From assembly GCF_001567565.1 (NCBI RefSeq), contig NZ_LSSW01000024.1:62001-126000 (forward strand): a stretch of 64,000 nucleotides of DNA, given 5' to 3'. Each line of letters opens with the position of its first letter. Position 1 is the first letter of the stretch. This DNA is from Ectopseudomonas composti (GTDB lineage Bacteria > Pseudomonadota > Gammaproteobacteria > Pseudomonadales > Pseudomonadaceae). The position numbers and the translations under genes were made by a program. A model generated the notes under the pieces. The model was not told the DNA's origin. It did not search any database and saw only the letters and a list, made by a program, of their open reading frames with translations. Of the stretch, positions 15,721 through 25,796 are shown in pieces.

Positions 15721-17907
15721 ATGCGTCGCCTGCTCCTTTCGTTGATCTGTCTGCTCACCCTTTCCAGTCTGCCCGTGGTTGCCGCCGACCGCGTTGGCCT
15801 GGTGCTCTCGGGGGGCGCCGCCCGCGGCCTGGCGCATATTGGTGTGCTCAAGGCGCTGGAGGAACAAGGCATCCGTATCGACGCCATCGCCGGCACCAGC
15901 ATGGGCGCTATCGTCGGTGGGCTCTACGCCGCAGGTTATTCGGTGGCGGAGCTGGAGCATCTGGCGCTGGAACTGGACTGGCAACAGGCGCTGTCGGATT
16001 CACCGCCACGCGAGGACATCCCCTTTCGCCGCAAGCAGGACGACCGCGATTTTCTGATCAAGCAGAAACTCAGCTTCCGTGACGATGGCAGCCTGGGCCT
16101 GCCACTGGGAGTGATCCAGGGGCAGAACCTGGCGCTGCTGCTGGAAAGCCTGCTGGTGCACCGCAGCGCCACCCGCGACTTCGATCATCTGCCGATTCCG
16201 TATCGCGCCGTGGCCACCGACGTGGTCAGCGGAGAACAGGTGATCATGCGCACCGGCCACCTGCCCCAGGTGATGCGCGCCAGCATGTCGATCCCGGCAG
16301 TGTTCGCCCCGGTGGAGGTCGACGGCCGTCTGCTGGTCGATGGCGGCATGCTCAACAACGTGCCGATCGATGTGGCACGGCAGATGGGCGTCGACCACGT
16401 CATCGTCGTCGACCTCGGCATGCCGCTGAAACCGGCCAAGGATCTGCTGACCGTGGTCGACGTGATGAACCAGTCGATCAACCTGATGATGCGCAAGAAC
16501 TCCGAAGCGCAGCTGGCGACGCTGACCGCCAACGACGTGCTGATCCAGCCGCCCTTGGCAGGCTTCGGCGTTGCCGATTTCAACCGTGGCGGGCAGATGA
16601 TGGATGCTGGCTACCGTGCCACGCAGATTCAGGCCGAACATCTGGCCCGCCTGCGAACCAGCAGTGCCGGCAACCCGGCCCTGGCCATGGCCCGCTCGCG
16701 TGAACAGCGCACACCGGTGATACGTGAAATCCACGTGGAGAACGACTCCAAGGTCGGTGACGCGGTGATTCGCCGCCATATTCGCCAACCCCTGGGCGAA
16801 CCGCTGGATGTCGATCGCCTGCAGAAGGACATGGGCACGCTGTACGGTCTGGATTACTTCGAGCGCGTGCAGTATCGCGTGGAGCCGCTGGATCAGCGTG
16901 GCAGCGCCCTGGTGATCGATGCGCGCGGCAAGCGCACCGGTACCGACTACCTGCGCCTGGGACTCAACCTGTCCGACGACATGCGCGGCGACAGCGCATT
17001 CAATATCGGCGCCAGTTACCGCATCAACGGCATCAACGAACTGGGCGCCGAATGGCTGACCCGCCTGCAACTGGGCGATCGCCAGGAACTCTACAGCGAG
17101 TTCTACCAACCGCTGGACGCCGGCTCGCGCTACTTCGTGGCGCCCTACCTGGTCGGCGAAGCGCAGAACGTCGAAGCGATTCTGGACAACGATCCCATCG
17201 CCGAATACCGCCTGGAACGCTACGGCTACGGCCTCAACCTGGGCCGGCAGATCGCCAACAACGGGGAGATCCGCTTCGGCGTCGGCCAGGCCTGGGGCGA
17301 AGCGAACGTACGGGTTGGCGAACGCGATCTGCCCAGCTTCAGCTTCAGCGAGGGCTATTACGAGCTGCTGTACTCCTTCGACACCCTGGACAACCTCGAC
17401 TTCCCGCGTACCGGTGAGGACATCGGCCTGATGCTGCGCAAGTATGACCGCGGCTTGGGCTCGGACGACGACTATCGTCAGTGGCAGCTGAAACTGGACA
17501 AGGCCTACAGCCATGGCCCCAACACCTGGCTGTTCGGCGGTCGCTATGGACGCACCCTGGATGAAACGGAGGTGGTCACCTCGGGCTTCATTCTCGGTGG
17601 CGCTCAGGAGCTATCGGGCTTTCGTCAGGACTCGGTGAGCGGCCAGAACATGGCGCTGGCGCGGATGATCTATTACCGGCGCCTGACGCAGAACTCGATG
17701 TTGCCGCTGAACTTTCCGCTGTATATGGGCCTGTCGCTGGAGCGCGGCCGTGCCTGGAACAACGACAACGCCTTCGACAGTGGCTATATCAATGCCGCGA
17801 GCATCTTCCTCGGCCTGGATACCCCGCTCGGCCCGCTGAATTTCAGCTACGGCTTCAACGACCAGCGAGAGAAAGCGCTGTATCTGAACCTGGGCAAGAG
17901 CTTCTGA
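15721..17907 (+). CDS. plpD: PlpD, type Vd autotransporter patatin-like phospholipase
   Basis: This 728-residue protein begins with a signal peptide (MRRLLLSLIC to VVAA). The patatin domain has an oxyanion glycine loop (LSGGAARGLAHIG), nucleophile S60 in GTSMG, and catalytic D207 in LLVDGGML. These positions are the same as I recall for P. aeruginosa PlpD. A POTRA domain (about 340-415) and a 16-strand beta-barrel (about 420-728, ending NLGKSF with terminal aromatic F) complete the type Vd layout, in which the patatin is exported through its own barrel. The start at 15721 is chosen for the signal peptide. Confidence 0.92.
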   Translation: MRRLLLSLICLLTLSSLPVVAADRVGLVLSGGAARGLAHIGVLKALEEQGIRIDAIAGTSMGAIVGGLYAAGYSVAELEHLALELDWQQALSDSPPREDIPFRRKQDDRDFLIKQKLSFRDDGSLGLPLGVIQGQNLALLLESLLVHRSATRDFDHLPIPYRAVATDVVSGEQVIMRTGHLPQVMRASMSIPAVFAPVEVDGRLLVDGGMLNNVPIDVARQMGVDHVIVVDLGMPLKPAKDLLTVVDVMNQSINLMMRKNSEAQLATLTANDVLIQPPLAGFGVADFNRGGQMMDAGYRATQIQAEHLARLRTSSAGNPALAMARSREQRTPVIREIHVENDSKVGDAVIRRHIRQPLGEPLDVDRLQKDMGTLYGLDYFERVQYRVEPLDQRGSALVIDARGKRTGTDYLRLGLNLSDDMRGDSAFNIGASYRINGINELGAEWLTRLQLGDRQELYSEFYQPLDAGSRYFVAPYLVGEAQNVEAILDNDPIAEYRLERYGYGLNLGRQIANNGEIRFGVGQAWGEANVRVGERDLPSFSFSEGYYELLYSFDTLDNLDFPRTGEDIGLMLRKYDRGLGSDDDYRQWQLKLDKAYSHGPNTWLFGGRYGRTLDETEVVTSGFILGGAQELSGFRQDSVSGQNMALARMIYYRRLTQNSMLPLNFPLYMGLSLERGRAWNNDNAFDSGYINAASIFLGLDTPLGPLNFSYGFNDQREKALYLNLGKSF

Positions 17908-17910
17908 AAC

Positions 17911-17940
17911 GAGCAGGCCGCGCATGTGCGCGGCCTGCTC
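17911..17940. terminator. Perfect hairpin between convergent plpD and the fimV-like gene
   Basis: GAGCAGGCCGCGC pairs perfectly with GCGCGGCCTGCTC across a 4-base loop (13 base pairs). There is no T run on either strand, so it may act as a bidirectional transcript-end hairpin rather than a classic intrinsic terminator. Confidence 0.6.
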
Positions 17941-17961
17941 GGCTACAGCGGTAAACGCCGC

Positions 17962-20049
17962 TCAGGCGATCTCTGCCAGCAACTGACGGGCAGCCTTTCT
18001 CTGCTCGTCATCGCCGTGGTCGATCACTTCGTTGAGGATGTCGCAAGCGGTGGGAATGTCGCCCTGCCGGATATAGGCCAGGGCCTGATTCAGCTTGGTC
18101 ATGTGCTCGGGGTCAGTCGCCAGTTGATCGAGATCACCCTGCAGCGCCGCAGTGGCATCGGCATCCCCGGCGAACGCGTCGAGAAAGTTGTCATCGAGCT
18201 CATGCGTCTCGTCACTGAGCACCATTTCCATCTCGCCAAAAGCGCTCAATTGCTCATCTTCATGATGCAGTTCGAACACCTCCGGCAGCTCCTGCAGATT
18301 GCTGGAGAACGACGCATCGAACTCTGGTTCGGCAGCCGCCTTGGGTTTGGCCTTGATGGCTGTCGGGAACGGGCTGACCAGATCCCAGTCAGCGTCCAGT
18401 GACAGGTCGTCGAGATTGAGCTGAAAATCCTGATCGGCCAGCGGTTCTGCCACTGCAGGCTGCGGCGCGACAGGCTCGCTCGACGCCTGCTGGGTGAGCA
18501 GCCCTGGATGACGCGCTTTCAGCGCATCGATGCGCGCGCCATCGAAGGCCTCCGCACGCAGCACCGCCTCCTCACGAGCGAAACCAGCGCCATCGCCGAG
18601 CATTGCCAGAACTTCCAGCAGACGGAAACGCAAATCACTGCGCTGCGGCGCCTGGGCCAGCGCCTTGTTCAGCTCACCGCGCGCCTCGCTGAGACGGCCG
18701 TAGGCGATATAGACGTTGGCGGCCTCGAGTGGATCGACCGGACCTTGTGCGCGCACCGGAGCTGAAGCCGGCACGACCCTGGGTACAGGCGCGGGGGGAG
18801 CTGGAGCAGCGACCGCCGCCAGTTGAGGACGAGCCGACGGCTGTGGCGGCTGAGCCTTGGGCTCAACCTGCACCACGGGCTCGGTCTTCTGACCCCGCCG
18901 CCGCACCGCCCAGAACAGCGCGCCGAGCAGCAGCAAGAGTCCGATGCCACCGGCCAAAAGCGTCGACCACCAGCCTCGCTCGGCGACAGGCTGGTCAATG
19001 CTTACCGGCGCCGCAGCAACCGGCTCGACCGGGGTACGCGCAGCCAGCTCAGCCAACTGAGCGTCCTTCTGCGCCAGTTGCTCCTGCAACTGCTGCAGTT
19101 GCAGTTGCAGTTGCGCCAGCCCTTGTTGCAGTTGCAGGTTCTCCGCAGCCTGATTGGCCAGTTCCAGATCGACCTGACGCTGCTTCTCGGCCAGCAGTTC
19201 CAGACTGTCACCTTGTGGCGGCGCCGGTTCCACTGCGGCAAGCGGCGCGCTCACAGGCCCTTCGACACTGCCTTGCGCGGCGACAGGTGCAGCTTCGGCA
19301 TCGACCGCAGCAGCAACAGCGACAGCGGGCTGGGCTGTACTCGCAAGAGCGGCGTCTGGCAGCAAAAGGTCGGCACCAGCCAGCAGGCGACCTGGATCGC
19401 CCCCGGCAAAGGCGCTGGGGTTGAGGGCCAGAATGCCCTCCATCAATGCCTGCTGAGACAGCGTGCTGCCCTGCTCGCGCAAACTCGCGGCAATGGACCA
19501 AAGGCTATCGCCACGCACGACCGGATGACGATGCCCTGCCGAAGCGCTCGGCGGGGTAACCGCTCTGACCGACGAAACCGCAGCCTGGGTGCGCGGAGCC
19601 ACTTGCGTGGCAGGCGCGGCACTCGACGCAGCCACTGAGGTGTAAGCAGACGAACCAGGCGGATCGAGCAGGACTGTGTATTCACGCAGCAGTTGGCCGT
19701 TGGGACGCGCCACTTCGACGATGAAGTTCAGATACGGCTCACGCACCGGGCGGCTGGAGACCACACGAATCACACTGCGCGAACCTCGCAACAGCGGGGT
19801 AAAGCGCAGGTCATTGAGAAAGTAGAAACGCTCGACACCCGAGCGGTTGAATACCTCGGCAGGCGCCAGGCCAACACGCAGTTCCTGCGCACCCAGATCC
19901 CCCACCTCGAGCAACTCGATCTCGGCCTCGAAGGGCTGATTCAACGCCGAATGCAGCGTGATCTCGCCCAGACCGAGCGCCGGAGCCATTCCCGAATAGA
20001 GAGCGGAGCCCGACGCCAAACCCAACATTAACTGACGCACCCGAGCCAT
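17962..20049 (-). CDS. FimV-like peptidoglycan-binding membrane protein
   Basis: This 695-residue protein is organised like P. aeruginosa FimV. It has a signal peptide, the FimV N-terminal domain (LGEITLHSALNQPFEAEIEL, about 28-120), a LysM domain (VVRGDSLWSIAASL, about 180-235), a long Gln-rich coiled coil (about 290-340) and a transmembrane helix (about 360-380). Cytoplasmic TPR-like repeats (NVYIAYGRLSEARGELNKAL) and the conserved FimV C-terminal motif (LNQALAYIRQGDIPTACDIL) follow. It is shorter than FimV itself and lies next to plpD, as does a FimV paralogue in P. aeruginosa. GGAGG precedes the start MARVRQ. A role in polar assembly or type IV pilus function is inferred. Confidence 0.85.
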   Translation of the reverse strand: MARVRQLMLGLASGSALYSGMAPALGLGEITLHSALNQPFEAEIELLEVGDLGAQELRVGLAPAEVFNRSGVERFYFLNDLRFTPLLRGSRSVIRVVSSRPVREPYLNFIVEVARPNGQLLREYTVLLDPPGSSAYTSVAASSAAPATQVAPRTQAAVSSVRAVTPPSASAGHRHPVVRGDSLWSIAASLREQGSTLSQQALMEGILALNPSAFAGGDPGRLLAGADLLLPDAALASTAQPAVAVAAAVDAEAAPVAAQGSVEGPVSAPLAAVEPAPPQGDSLELLAEKQRQVDLELANQAAENLQLQQGLAQLQLQLQQLQEQLAQKDAQLAELAARTPVEPVAAAPVSIDQPVAERGWWSTLLAGGIGLLLLLGALFWAVRRRGQKTEPVVQVEPKAQPPQPSARPQLAAVAAPAPPAPVPRVVPASAPVRAQGPVDPLEAANVYIAYGRLSEARGELNKALAQAPQRSDLRFRLLEVLAMLGDGAGFAREEAVLRAEAFDGARIDALKARHPGLLTQQASSEPVAPQPAVAEPLADQDFQLNLDDLSLDADWDLVSPFPTAIKAKPKAAAEPEFDASFSSNLQELPEVFELHHEDEQLSAFGEMEMVLSDETHELDDNFLDAFAGDADATAALQGDLDQLATDPEHMTKLNQALAYIRQGDIPTACDILNEVIDHGDDEQRKAARQLLAEIA

Positions 20050-20329
20050 GTGACCTCCAGGGTTATCCGGCTCGAACGCCACCTCCTCGACTTCCTGTCT
20101 GAGCTTCCCTTGGCCGGGAGGCTGGCGCCCTTGATAATTTCCGAGAACGGGTGACAAGCTCCTTGTCGAGGCCGCCTTCGATTGCATTATGGCTACTAAT
20201 TCACAAAGTAGCGGATTGGACGCCAGTTTGCCGACCAAAGCACGATGCCATCAAGCTCGATCAGTCAAAAGTTGGGCACAAAATGCCCCTGATCAAAAGA
20301 TCACCTGAATTTTGACCGCGACGATGGAT

Positions 20330-20761
20330 TTACTTCATCAGATTGCCGAGCACTCGCGCATGAACCTGCTGGCAGCGGCGCAGGTCATCCTCGTCGATAC
20401 CGGCGAAGACCTCATGGCGAAGCTGGGTGGAAATGGCCTCGATCTTTTCGATCAGCGGCTGCGCCTTGGGCTGTAGCGCGATCTTCTTGGCGCGACGATC
20501 TTCTGGCACCGCCACGCGGATCACCAGCTCCTGACCTTCCAGACTGTCGAGCAGACGCGCCAGGGTCGGCCCCTCTACCCCGACGCTCTGCGCCAGTTCG
20601 CGCTGGGTCGGCATTTCAGTGAAGCGCGCCAGGTGCAGCAGCACCAGCCAGCGAGCCTGAGACAGGCCAAGGCCAACCAGGCGTCGGTCGAGTTCGGAAC
20701 GCCAGGCGCGCGAAAGCTGGGCAACCTGCATGGCAAAACGGTGTTGATCGGGGTAAGACAT
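20330..20761 (-). CDS. MarR-family transcriptional regulator
   Basis: This 143-residue winged-helix protein carries the MarR pattern: a helical dimerisation start (MQVAQLSRAWRSELDRRL), recognition region TQRELAQSVGVEGPTLARLLDSLEG and wing VIRVAVPEDRRAKKIALQ. I chose ATG 20761 over an upstream TTG (20767) because neither has a strong ribosome site. It lies between hsbD and the fimV-like gene, all on the minus strand. A palindrome at 20792-20802 could be its own operator. Confidence 0.85.
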   Translation of the reverse strand: MSYPDQHRFAMQVAQLSRAWRSELDRRLVGLGLSQARWLVLLHLARFTEMPTQRELAQSVGVEGPTLARLLDSLEGQELVIRVAVPEDRRAKKIALQPKAQPLIEKIEAISTQLRHEVFAGIDEDDLRRCQQVHARVLGNLMK

Positions 20762-20791
20762 GGGCAAGCGGGCTCATATAAAGGTCAAAAA

Positions 20792-20802
20792 CTAATTATT
20801 AG
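20792..20802. promoter_or_regulatory. Palindrome upstream of the MarR gene, candidate operator
   Basis: CTAATTATTAG is a perfect palindrome with a central T, about 31 bases ahead of the regulator's ATG in AT-rich DNA. MarR proteins typically bind short AT-rich palindromes near their own promoter. Binding is inference. Confidence 0.4.
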
Positions 20803-20893
20803 CCAGCTAGCCATAACCCGGTGCATAGGGCAAGCGCAGATTGCGTCGTGAGCGTTGCAGAATGCGACTGGCTGCCCGCGGCGCTCCTGCTCG

Positions 20894-22054
20894 TCAGGCT
20901 GCCACCTTGTTGCGGCCAAAGGCTTTGGCCTCGTACAGCGCACGGTCAGCCTGCTCATAGAGCAGGTTCAATTCGGGCTGGCCGTCAGGGCTCAGCCAGG
21001 CCACACCGATCGACATGGTCAGCACCGCTGCGCTGTCGGAGCCGCGATGGGCGATAGCGGCCTGCTCCAAGGACTGGCGCAACACTTCGGCACGTTGCTT
21101 GGCCTCATCGGCGCCGATGTCGAACAGCAGCAACGCGAACTCTTCACCACCGAGGCGTACCCCGATGTCCAGCGGCCGCCGCGCAGACTGTTCGATCAGC
21201 GCCCCGACACGCTGCAAGGCGACGTCACCGGCCTGGTGGCCGTAACAGTCGTTGTACGCCTTGAAGTGATCGATATCGCATAACAGCAGCGCCAGTGACT
21301 TGCCGTCACGCTGCGCCTGCCGCCACAAACGCTCGAACTGCCTATTGAAACTGCGGCGGTTGTGCAGCCCGGTGAGGCTGTCGTGGTAGGCCAGCAGGCG
21401 CATCAGCCTGCTGACCAGGAAATGCTCGCGCGACTTGTACTCCAGCAGGTAACAGCCGACCGCACCGATCAGGTTGCCGAACCCGAGAAACAACACGTTG
21501 TTGATCAGCCTCGGCAAGGGCAGACCGGCGAACCATTCCGCTGCGACATACGCCAGCAGGATCACCAGCGAACAAGCCAGGGCCTGGCTCAGGCGCAGGC
21601 CTACCAGAAAGTAGGCGGCCATGCTCACCAGCAGCAGGCCTTCGTAGGGATAGCCGGGGGCAACGCGATGAGCGATGCCGACGATCAACGCAGCCCCCAC
21701 CCCCAACACAAGGATGCAAGCCATGCTCAGCGGCAACAGCAGATGAGTGTGCCGGCGCTGCAGGATCAGCGCCGCGCATACCAGCAAGGTGAGCAACACC
21801 AGTGCGCGTATCGCAATGACCCAGCCCAGGTGCGACGCCGGCACCACCAGCATGTCGAGCGCAGCCAAGGCTAGCCAGATGACCGTCGCGACACTCAGCG
21901 CGATGCGCTTGAGGTCGAAACTGTCCTCCAGCATATGGGCACGGTACTCGCGCTCAAGTGCCTGGGAAAAACGCAGTCTGCGAAAACCCAAGCTCAGCTG
22001 GTCAGCGTAAGGACTCGGACGAACCTCATCGAGCCATGCGTGATGGTTAGGCAC
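20894..22054 (-). CDS. hsbD: Membrane diguanylate cyclase HsbD
   Basis: This protein of about 386 residues has six or so membrane helices in its N-terminal half (about residues 55-215) and a C-terminal GGDEF domain. The domain shows HDSLTGLHNRRSF, DIDHFKAYNDCYGHQAGD and the intact active-site motif RLGGEEF, so it should make c-di-GMP. An RxxD inhibitory site is not obvious. Its place between a MarR gene and recQ matches P. aeruginosa hsbD. The start is uncertain: GTG 22054 has a GAGG at good spacing and is used here, while an in-frame GTG at 22087 would add 11 residues. Confidence 0.8.
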   Translation of the reverse strand: MPNHHAWLDEVRPSPYADQLSLGFRRLRFSQALEREYRAHMLEDSFDLKRIALSVATVIWLALAALDMLVVPASHLGWVIAIRALVLLTLLVCAALILQRRHTHLLLPLSMACILVLGVGAALIVGIAHRVAPGYPYEGLLLVSMAAYFLVGLRLSQALACSLVILLAYVAAEWFAGLPLPRLINNVLFLGFGNLIGAVGCYLLEYKSREHFLVSRLMRLLAYHDSLTGLHNRRSFNRQFERLWRQAQRDGKSLALLLCDIDHFKAYNDCYGHQAGDVALQRVGALIEQSARRPLDIGVRLGGEEFALLLFDIGADEAKQRAEVLRQSLEQAAIAHRGSDSAAVLTMSIGVAWLSPDGQPELNLLYEQADRALYEAKAFGRNKVAA

Positions 22055-22154
22055 CGTAACCTCGTTCAATGGCGATCTGCCACACACCTTAGCTGCGTCA
22101 GCGAGTTGCCGCCAGAATCATGCCGGCCAACGACCTGCATACGGCCTGCCGGGC

Positions 22155-24287
22155 CTATATTTCGAATTCGGCCTGCAGCGCTGCACGTACGCAGTAAAGC
22201 ACGCTCTCTTCGACGCGCCCGGCGAACAGTGGCGCGACTTCACTGACCGCCGGCAGCTCGCCCTCGCCATCGAGGAAGGCTTCCTGAATCTCGCCCAGCA
22301 GCGCCTCCGGCAGATCCAGCGCCTGCTCCAACGTTAGTTGCTGCTGGGCAATTGCCTCGGCCAACAGGCTGTAGACGTTCTTCTCGCTACAACCCAGTTG
22401 CCCGGCAATCTGTGCCGGCGTCATCCCGGCGCGGGCCAGGCTGACCAGTTCGTGGCGCAAATCGGCCACCGGCGCCGGCGCCTCGTTGCTGGCGCTGCCA
22501 TTGAGCACTTCCAGGAAAGCCTGGCCATAACGCTCCAGCTTGCGCGCACCGACACCACTGACCTCGGCCATCTCGCTCAGCGAGCTGGGCTGGCTGCGCA
22601 GCATCTCCAGCAGCGTGGCGTCGGGGAAGATCACGTAAGGCGGCACGCTGTGCTCCTCGGCGAGCTTGCGACGCAGGGCGCGCAGCGCTTCCCACATTTC
22701 CCGCTCGTGGCCACGAACCAACTGGCTGGCCGCGCTACTGGAGGCCTTGGCCGCCTGCGCCGGTTTCGGTTCACGGCGCAGTTGCAGGCTGACTTCACCA
22801 CGCAGCAAGGGCCTGCAGCTCTCGTCCAGGCGCAGCCCCCCGAACCCCTCCAGGTCGACATCGGCCAGGCCGCGAGCGACCAACTGGCGGAACAGCGTGC
22901 GCCACTCGACCTCGGAAAACCCCTTGCCCACGCCGAACACCGCCAGGTGCTGGTGGCCGGACGCACGGATCTTCTCGTTGTCACGTCCCAGCAGAATGTC
23001 CACCAGATGGCCGACGCCGTAACGCTGGCCACTGCGATAGACGGCCGACAGCGCCTGGCGCGCCGGCTCGGTGGCATCCCAGGTCTCGACGCCATCGATG
23101 CAGTTGTCGCAATGCCCGCAAGGCTGGGGCAGCTCCTCGTCGAAATAGGCCAGCAGCGCCTGGCGACGGCAGCGGGTTTCTTCGCAGAGGGCGAGCATGG
23201 CGTCGAGCTTGTGCTGCTCGATGCGTTTGTGGCGCTCATCGCCTTCGGAGTTGTTGAGCATCTGCTTGAGGAAGATCACGTCTTGCAGGCCGTAGGCCAT
23301 CCAGGCATCGGCCGGCAAGCCGTCACGACCGGCGCGCCCGGTTTCCTGGTAGTAGGCCTCCAGCGACTTGGGCAGATCCAGGTGGCAGACGAAGCGCACG
23401 TTGGGTTTGTCGATACCCATGCCGAAGGCGATGGTCGCCACCATGATCAGGCCTTCCTCGTTGAGAAAGCGCTTCTGGTGATAGGCACGCAGTTCGTTGG
23501 GCAGGCCAGCGTGATAAGGCAGGGCCGGGAAACCCTGACTGCTGAGGAAGTCGGCGACCTCCTCGACCTTCTTGCGCGACAGGCAATAGACGATGCCAGC
23601 ATCGCCCTTGCGCGCGGCGAGAAAGCCGAGCAGTTGCTTGCGCGGCTGATCCTTGGGCTGGATGCGATAGAAGATGTTCGGGCGGTCGAAGCTCGACAGA
23701 AAGCGCTCGGCATTGTCGAGGTGCAGGCGCTGGACGATCTCCTCGCGGGTGCGCTTGTCCGCCGTGGCGGTCAGGGCGATACGTGGCACCGCGGGAAACA
23801 GTTCGGCCAGCTGACCGAGCTGCAGGTATTCCGGACGGAAGTCGTGCCCCCACTGCGACACGCAGTGCGCCTCGTCGATGGCGAACAGGGCGATGTCCAG
23901 GCCCTGCAGGAAGCTCAGCATGCGTGGCTGCACCAGGCGCTCGGGCGCCAGGTAGAGCATCTTGATCTGTCCACGACGGATGCGCTCGGCGATCTCTCGC
24001 TGCTCATCGGCGCTCAGTGTGGAGTTCAGCGCAACGGCCGCCACCCCCAGTTCGTCGAGGGTCGCGACCTGGTCGTCCATCAGCGCGATCAGCGGCGAAA
24101 CCACCACCGCCAGGCCCTCACGCATCAGCGCCGGCACCTGAAAGCACAGGGACTTGCCGCCGCCGGTGGGCATGAGCACCAGCGCGTCGCCGCCTGCCGC
24201 GACACGCTCGATGATCGCGGCCTGGTTGCCGCGAAAGGCGTCGTAGCCGAAAACGTCTTTGAGAATGCGCTGGGCGTGGTCGAGCAT
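22155..24287 (-). CDS. recQ: ATP-dependent DNA helicase RecQ
   Basis: This 710-residue protein starts at [20 protein letters not shown] with GGAGG upstream. Helicase motifs in order: motif 0 FRGNQ, Walker [13 protein letters not shown] box [17 protein letters not shown], motif IV-VI elements ([34 protein letters not shown] and [10 protein letters not shown]). An RQC region with zinc-binding cysteines (CRRQALL, CGHCDNC) and a C-terminal HRDC domain (about 520-600) follow. A further C-terminal helix-turn-helix-like segment ([22 protein letters not shown]) is present, as in other long RecQ proteins. It acts in recombination repair and fork maintenance. Confidence 0.92.
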   Translation of the reverse strand: MLDHAQRILKDVFGYDAFRGNQAAIIERVAAGGDALVLMPTGGGKSLCFQVPALMREGLAVVVSPLIALMDDQVATLDELGVAAVALNSTLSADEQREIAERIRRGQIKMLYLAPERLVQPRMLSFLQGLDIALFAIDEAHCVSQWGHDFRPEYLQLGQLAELFPAVPRIALTATADKRTREEIVQRLHLDNAERFLSSFDRPNIFYRIQPKDQPRKQLLGFLAARKGDAGIVYCLSRKKVEEVADFLSSQGFPALPYHAGLPNELRAYHQKRFLNEEGLIMVATIAFGMGIDKPNVRFVCHLDLPKSLEAYYQETGRAGRDGLPADAWMAYGLQDVIFLKQMLNNSEGDERHKRIEQHKLDAMLALCEETRCRRQALLAYFDEELPQPCGHCDNCIDGVETWDATEPARQALSAVYRSGQRYGVGHLVDILLGRDNEKIRASGHQHLAVFGVGKGFSEVEWRTLFRQLVARGLADVDLEGFGGLRLDESCRPLLRGEVSLQLRREPKPAQAAKASSSAASQLVRGHEREMWEALRALRRKLAEEHSVPPYVIFPDATLLEMLRSQPSSLSEMAEVSGVGARKLERYGQAFLEVLNGSASNEAPAPVADLRHELVSLARAGMTPAQIAGQLGCSEKNVYSLLAEAIAQQQLTLEQALDLPEALLGEIQEAFLDGEGELPAVSEVAPLFAGRVEESVLYCVRAALQAEFEI

Positions 24288-24642
24288 GAAGGCCTCCAAA
24301 TCGAGCCGCGCATTATGCCGCAGGATGAACGACGACAGGGCACCTACCCGTCCAAAGGGCAGCTCTAACGACCGGTCACGGTGTTGAAGCGAGTGCGCAG
24401 CACAAGGCTGAACCGCCCTGGCGCGGCCTCCAAGGGGGTGAGCGAAGCGCATCGGAGGCCGATTCATGACTCGCAAGCTGCGCATTATCTCTTGCCTTGG
24501 CGCGCAGGCTGCTGCGCCCAGCTTCTCAGGGCGCCCCGAAGCCGCCCAATCGCAGCCTTGAGCGCGCGCCGCGCTGGCCGCAGGGGCAGCGGTGGACTAG
24601 AATCCACCCTCGTTTATCCCTAAGCCTCAAGGTAACCCCACG
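24288..24642. other. Intergenic region between recQ and the YecA gene
   Basis: About 355 bases separate the divergent genes. I see one inverted repeat (CGGCCTCC at 24424-24431 and GGAGGCCG at 24454-24461), no convincing ORF and no clear promoter apart from a TAGAAT near 24598. Nothing else stands out. Confidence 0.5.
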
Positions 24643-25227
24643 ATGTCCTTCGCTGAGCAACTGTCCCGCCTGCAAGCCTTTCTCGATGCCGATGAGCTGC
24701 ACGAAGAGGCGTTGGACTACGTGGCCGCCCATGGCTACCTGACCGCCCTGGCCATCTGCCCGGTTCAAGTACCGGAGCGTGAGTGGATCGATGCACTGTT
24801 CGCCGAGCCGCCGCACTACCGCAGCGACGCCGAACGCGAAGAGATCGAGAACACGCTAGTCCACCTGAAGGCCCATATCTCCCGACAGCTGGCAGGCGAA
24901 GAAGAGCCTGAACTGCCCTGCGACCTGGACCTTGGTGAAGAGCCTGACGACTCCGACCTGCGCGGCTGGTGCATCGGTTTCATGGAAGGCGTGTTCCTGC
25001 GCGAGGCGGTGTGGTTCGAAGACGCCGAAGACGAAGTCAGCGAGCTGCTGCTGCCGATCATGGTCGGCTCCGGCCTGTTCGACGAGCAGCAGGAATTCGC
25101 CGAAATCGCCCGCGACCACGATCTGGTCGACAGCATGATCGAGCAAATTCCCGAGCTGCTCACCGCCCTCTTCCTGCTCTGCCAGGCTCCGGAAGAAAAG
25201 CCCGCCCTGCTCAAGCCGCGCCACTGA
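24643..25227 (+). CDS. YecA/UPF0149-family protein
   Basis: This 194-residue acidic, mostly helical protein has family stretches HGYLTALAICPV (about 30-41), DLRGWCIGFMEGVFL (about 104-118) and LLLPIMVGSGL. It lacks the C-terminal SEC-C zinc motif found in some YecA proteins. The function is unknown. The ATG is preceded by AAGGT, and the YbaN gene follows 15 bases downstream, suggesting an operon. Confidence 0.85.
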   Translation: MSFAEQLSRLQAFLDADELHEEALDYVAAHGYLTALAICPVQVPEREWIDALFAEPPHYRSDAEREEIENTLVHLKAHISRQLAGEEEPELPCDLDLGEEPDDSDLRGWCIGFMEGVFLREAVWFEDAEDEVSELLLPIMVGSGLFDEQQEFAEIARDHDLVDSMIEQIPELLTALFLLCQAPEEKPALLKPRH

Positions 25228-25242
25228 CCCAGCCATTCGCTC

Positions 25243-25641
25243 ATGCCCCACGAAATCCGCGAGAGCCGTCATCGCAGCGTACGTTATGCGCTGCTGGCTC
25301 TCGGCTGGCTGAGCGTCGCGCTGGGCGTGATCGGCATCTTCCTGCCGGTACTGCCGACCACCCCTTTCCTGCTGCTGGCCGCCGCCTGTTTCGTCAGAAG
25401 CTCGCGGCGTTTCTATTTGTGGCTGGTGATGCATCCACAGCTTGGCCCATGGATTCGTGACTACCTGGATGGCCAGGGCATTCCGCGCAAAGCCAAGGTC
25501 TATGCCCTGAGCCTGATGTGGGCAAGCATTGCCTTCTCCTGCTACCTGGTGCCCATGTTCTGGGCCCGCACCTTCATGCTGACCAGCGCCGTCCTGGTCA
25601 GCATCTACATCCTGCGCCAGAAGACGTTGCCCAATCCCTGA
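25243..25641 (+). CDS. YbaN (DUF454) inner-membrane protein
   Basis: This 132-residue protein has three or four membrane helices. Family signatures are LGVIGIFLPVLPTTPFLLLAAACFVRSSRRFY (read as two adjacent blocks) and LGPWIRDYLDGQGIPRKAKV. The function is unknown. It follows the YecA gene closely. Confidence 0.88.
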   Translation: MPHEIRESRHRSVRYALLALGWLSVALGVIGIFLPVLPTTPFLLLAAACFVRSSRRFYLWLVMHPQLGPWIRDYLDGQGIPRKAKVYALSLMWASIAFSCYLVPMFWARTFMLTSAVLVSIYILRQKTLPNP

Positions 25642-25796
25642 GGCCTGCGTAAGTGGCGGCCTCCGGCTTGCACACGGCCGCCCGTGGCAGGCACTTCGAC
25701 AACCTTTTGACAGCGCCCTCCACTGCAGCGCTACGCCCGGCAAAAAGCCGACACCTCGCCTAGACTCTGCGGACAAGGTCTGGAGGCAACGATCCC

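Noticed and set aside
16000..17514. Open frame of 504 codons on the minus strand
   Set aside because: It is the antisense shadow of plpD, with low-complexity Val/Gln/His content and no domain.
22338..24368. Open frame of 676 codons on the plus strand
   Set aside because: It is antisense to recQ, has no ribosome site or family features, and arises from the high-GC codon pattern of recQ.
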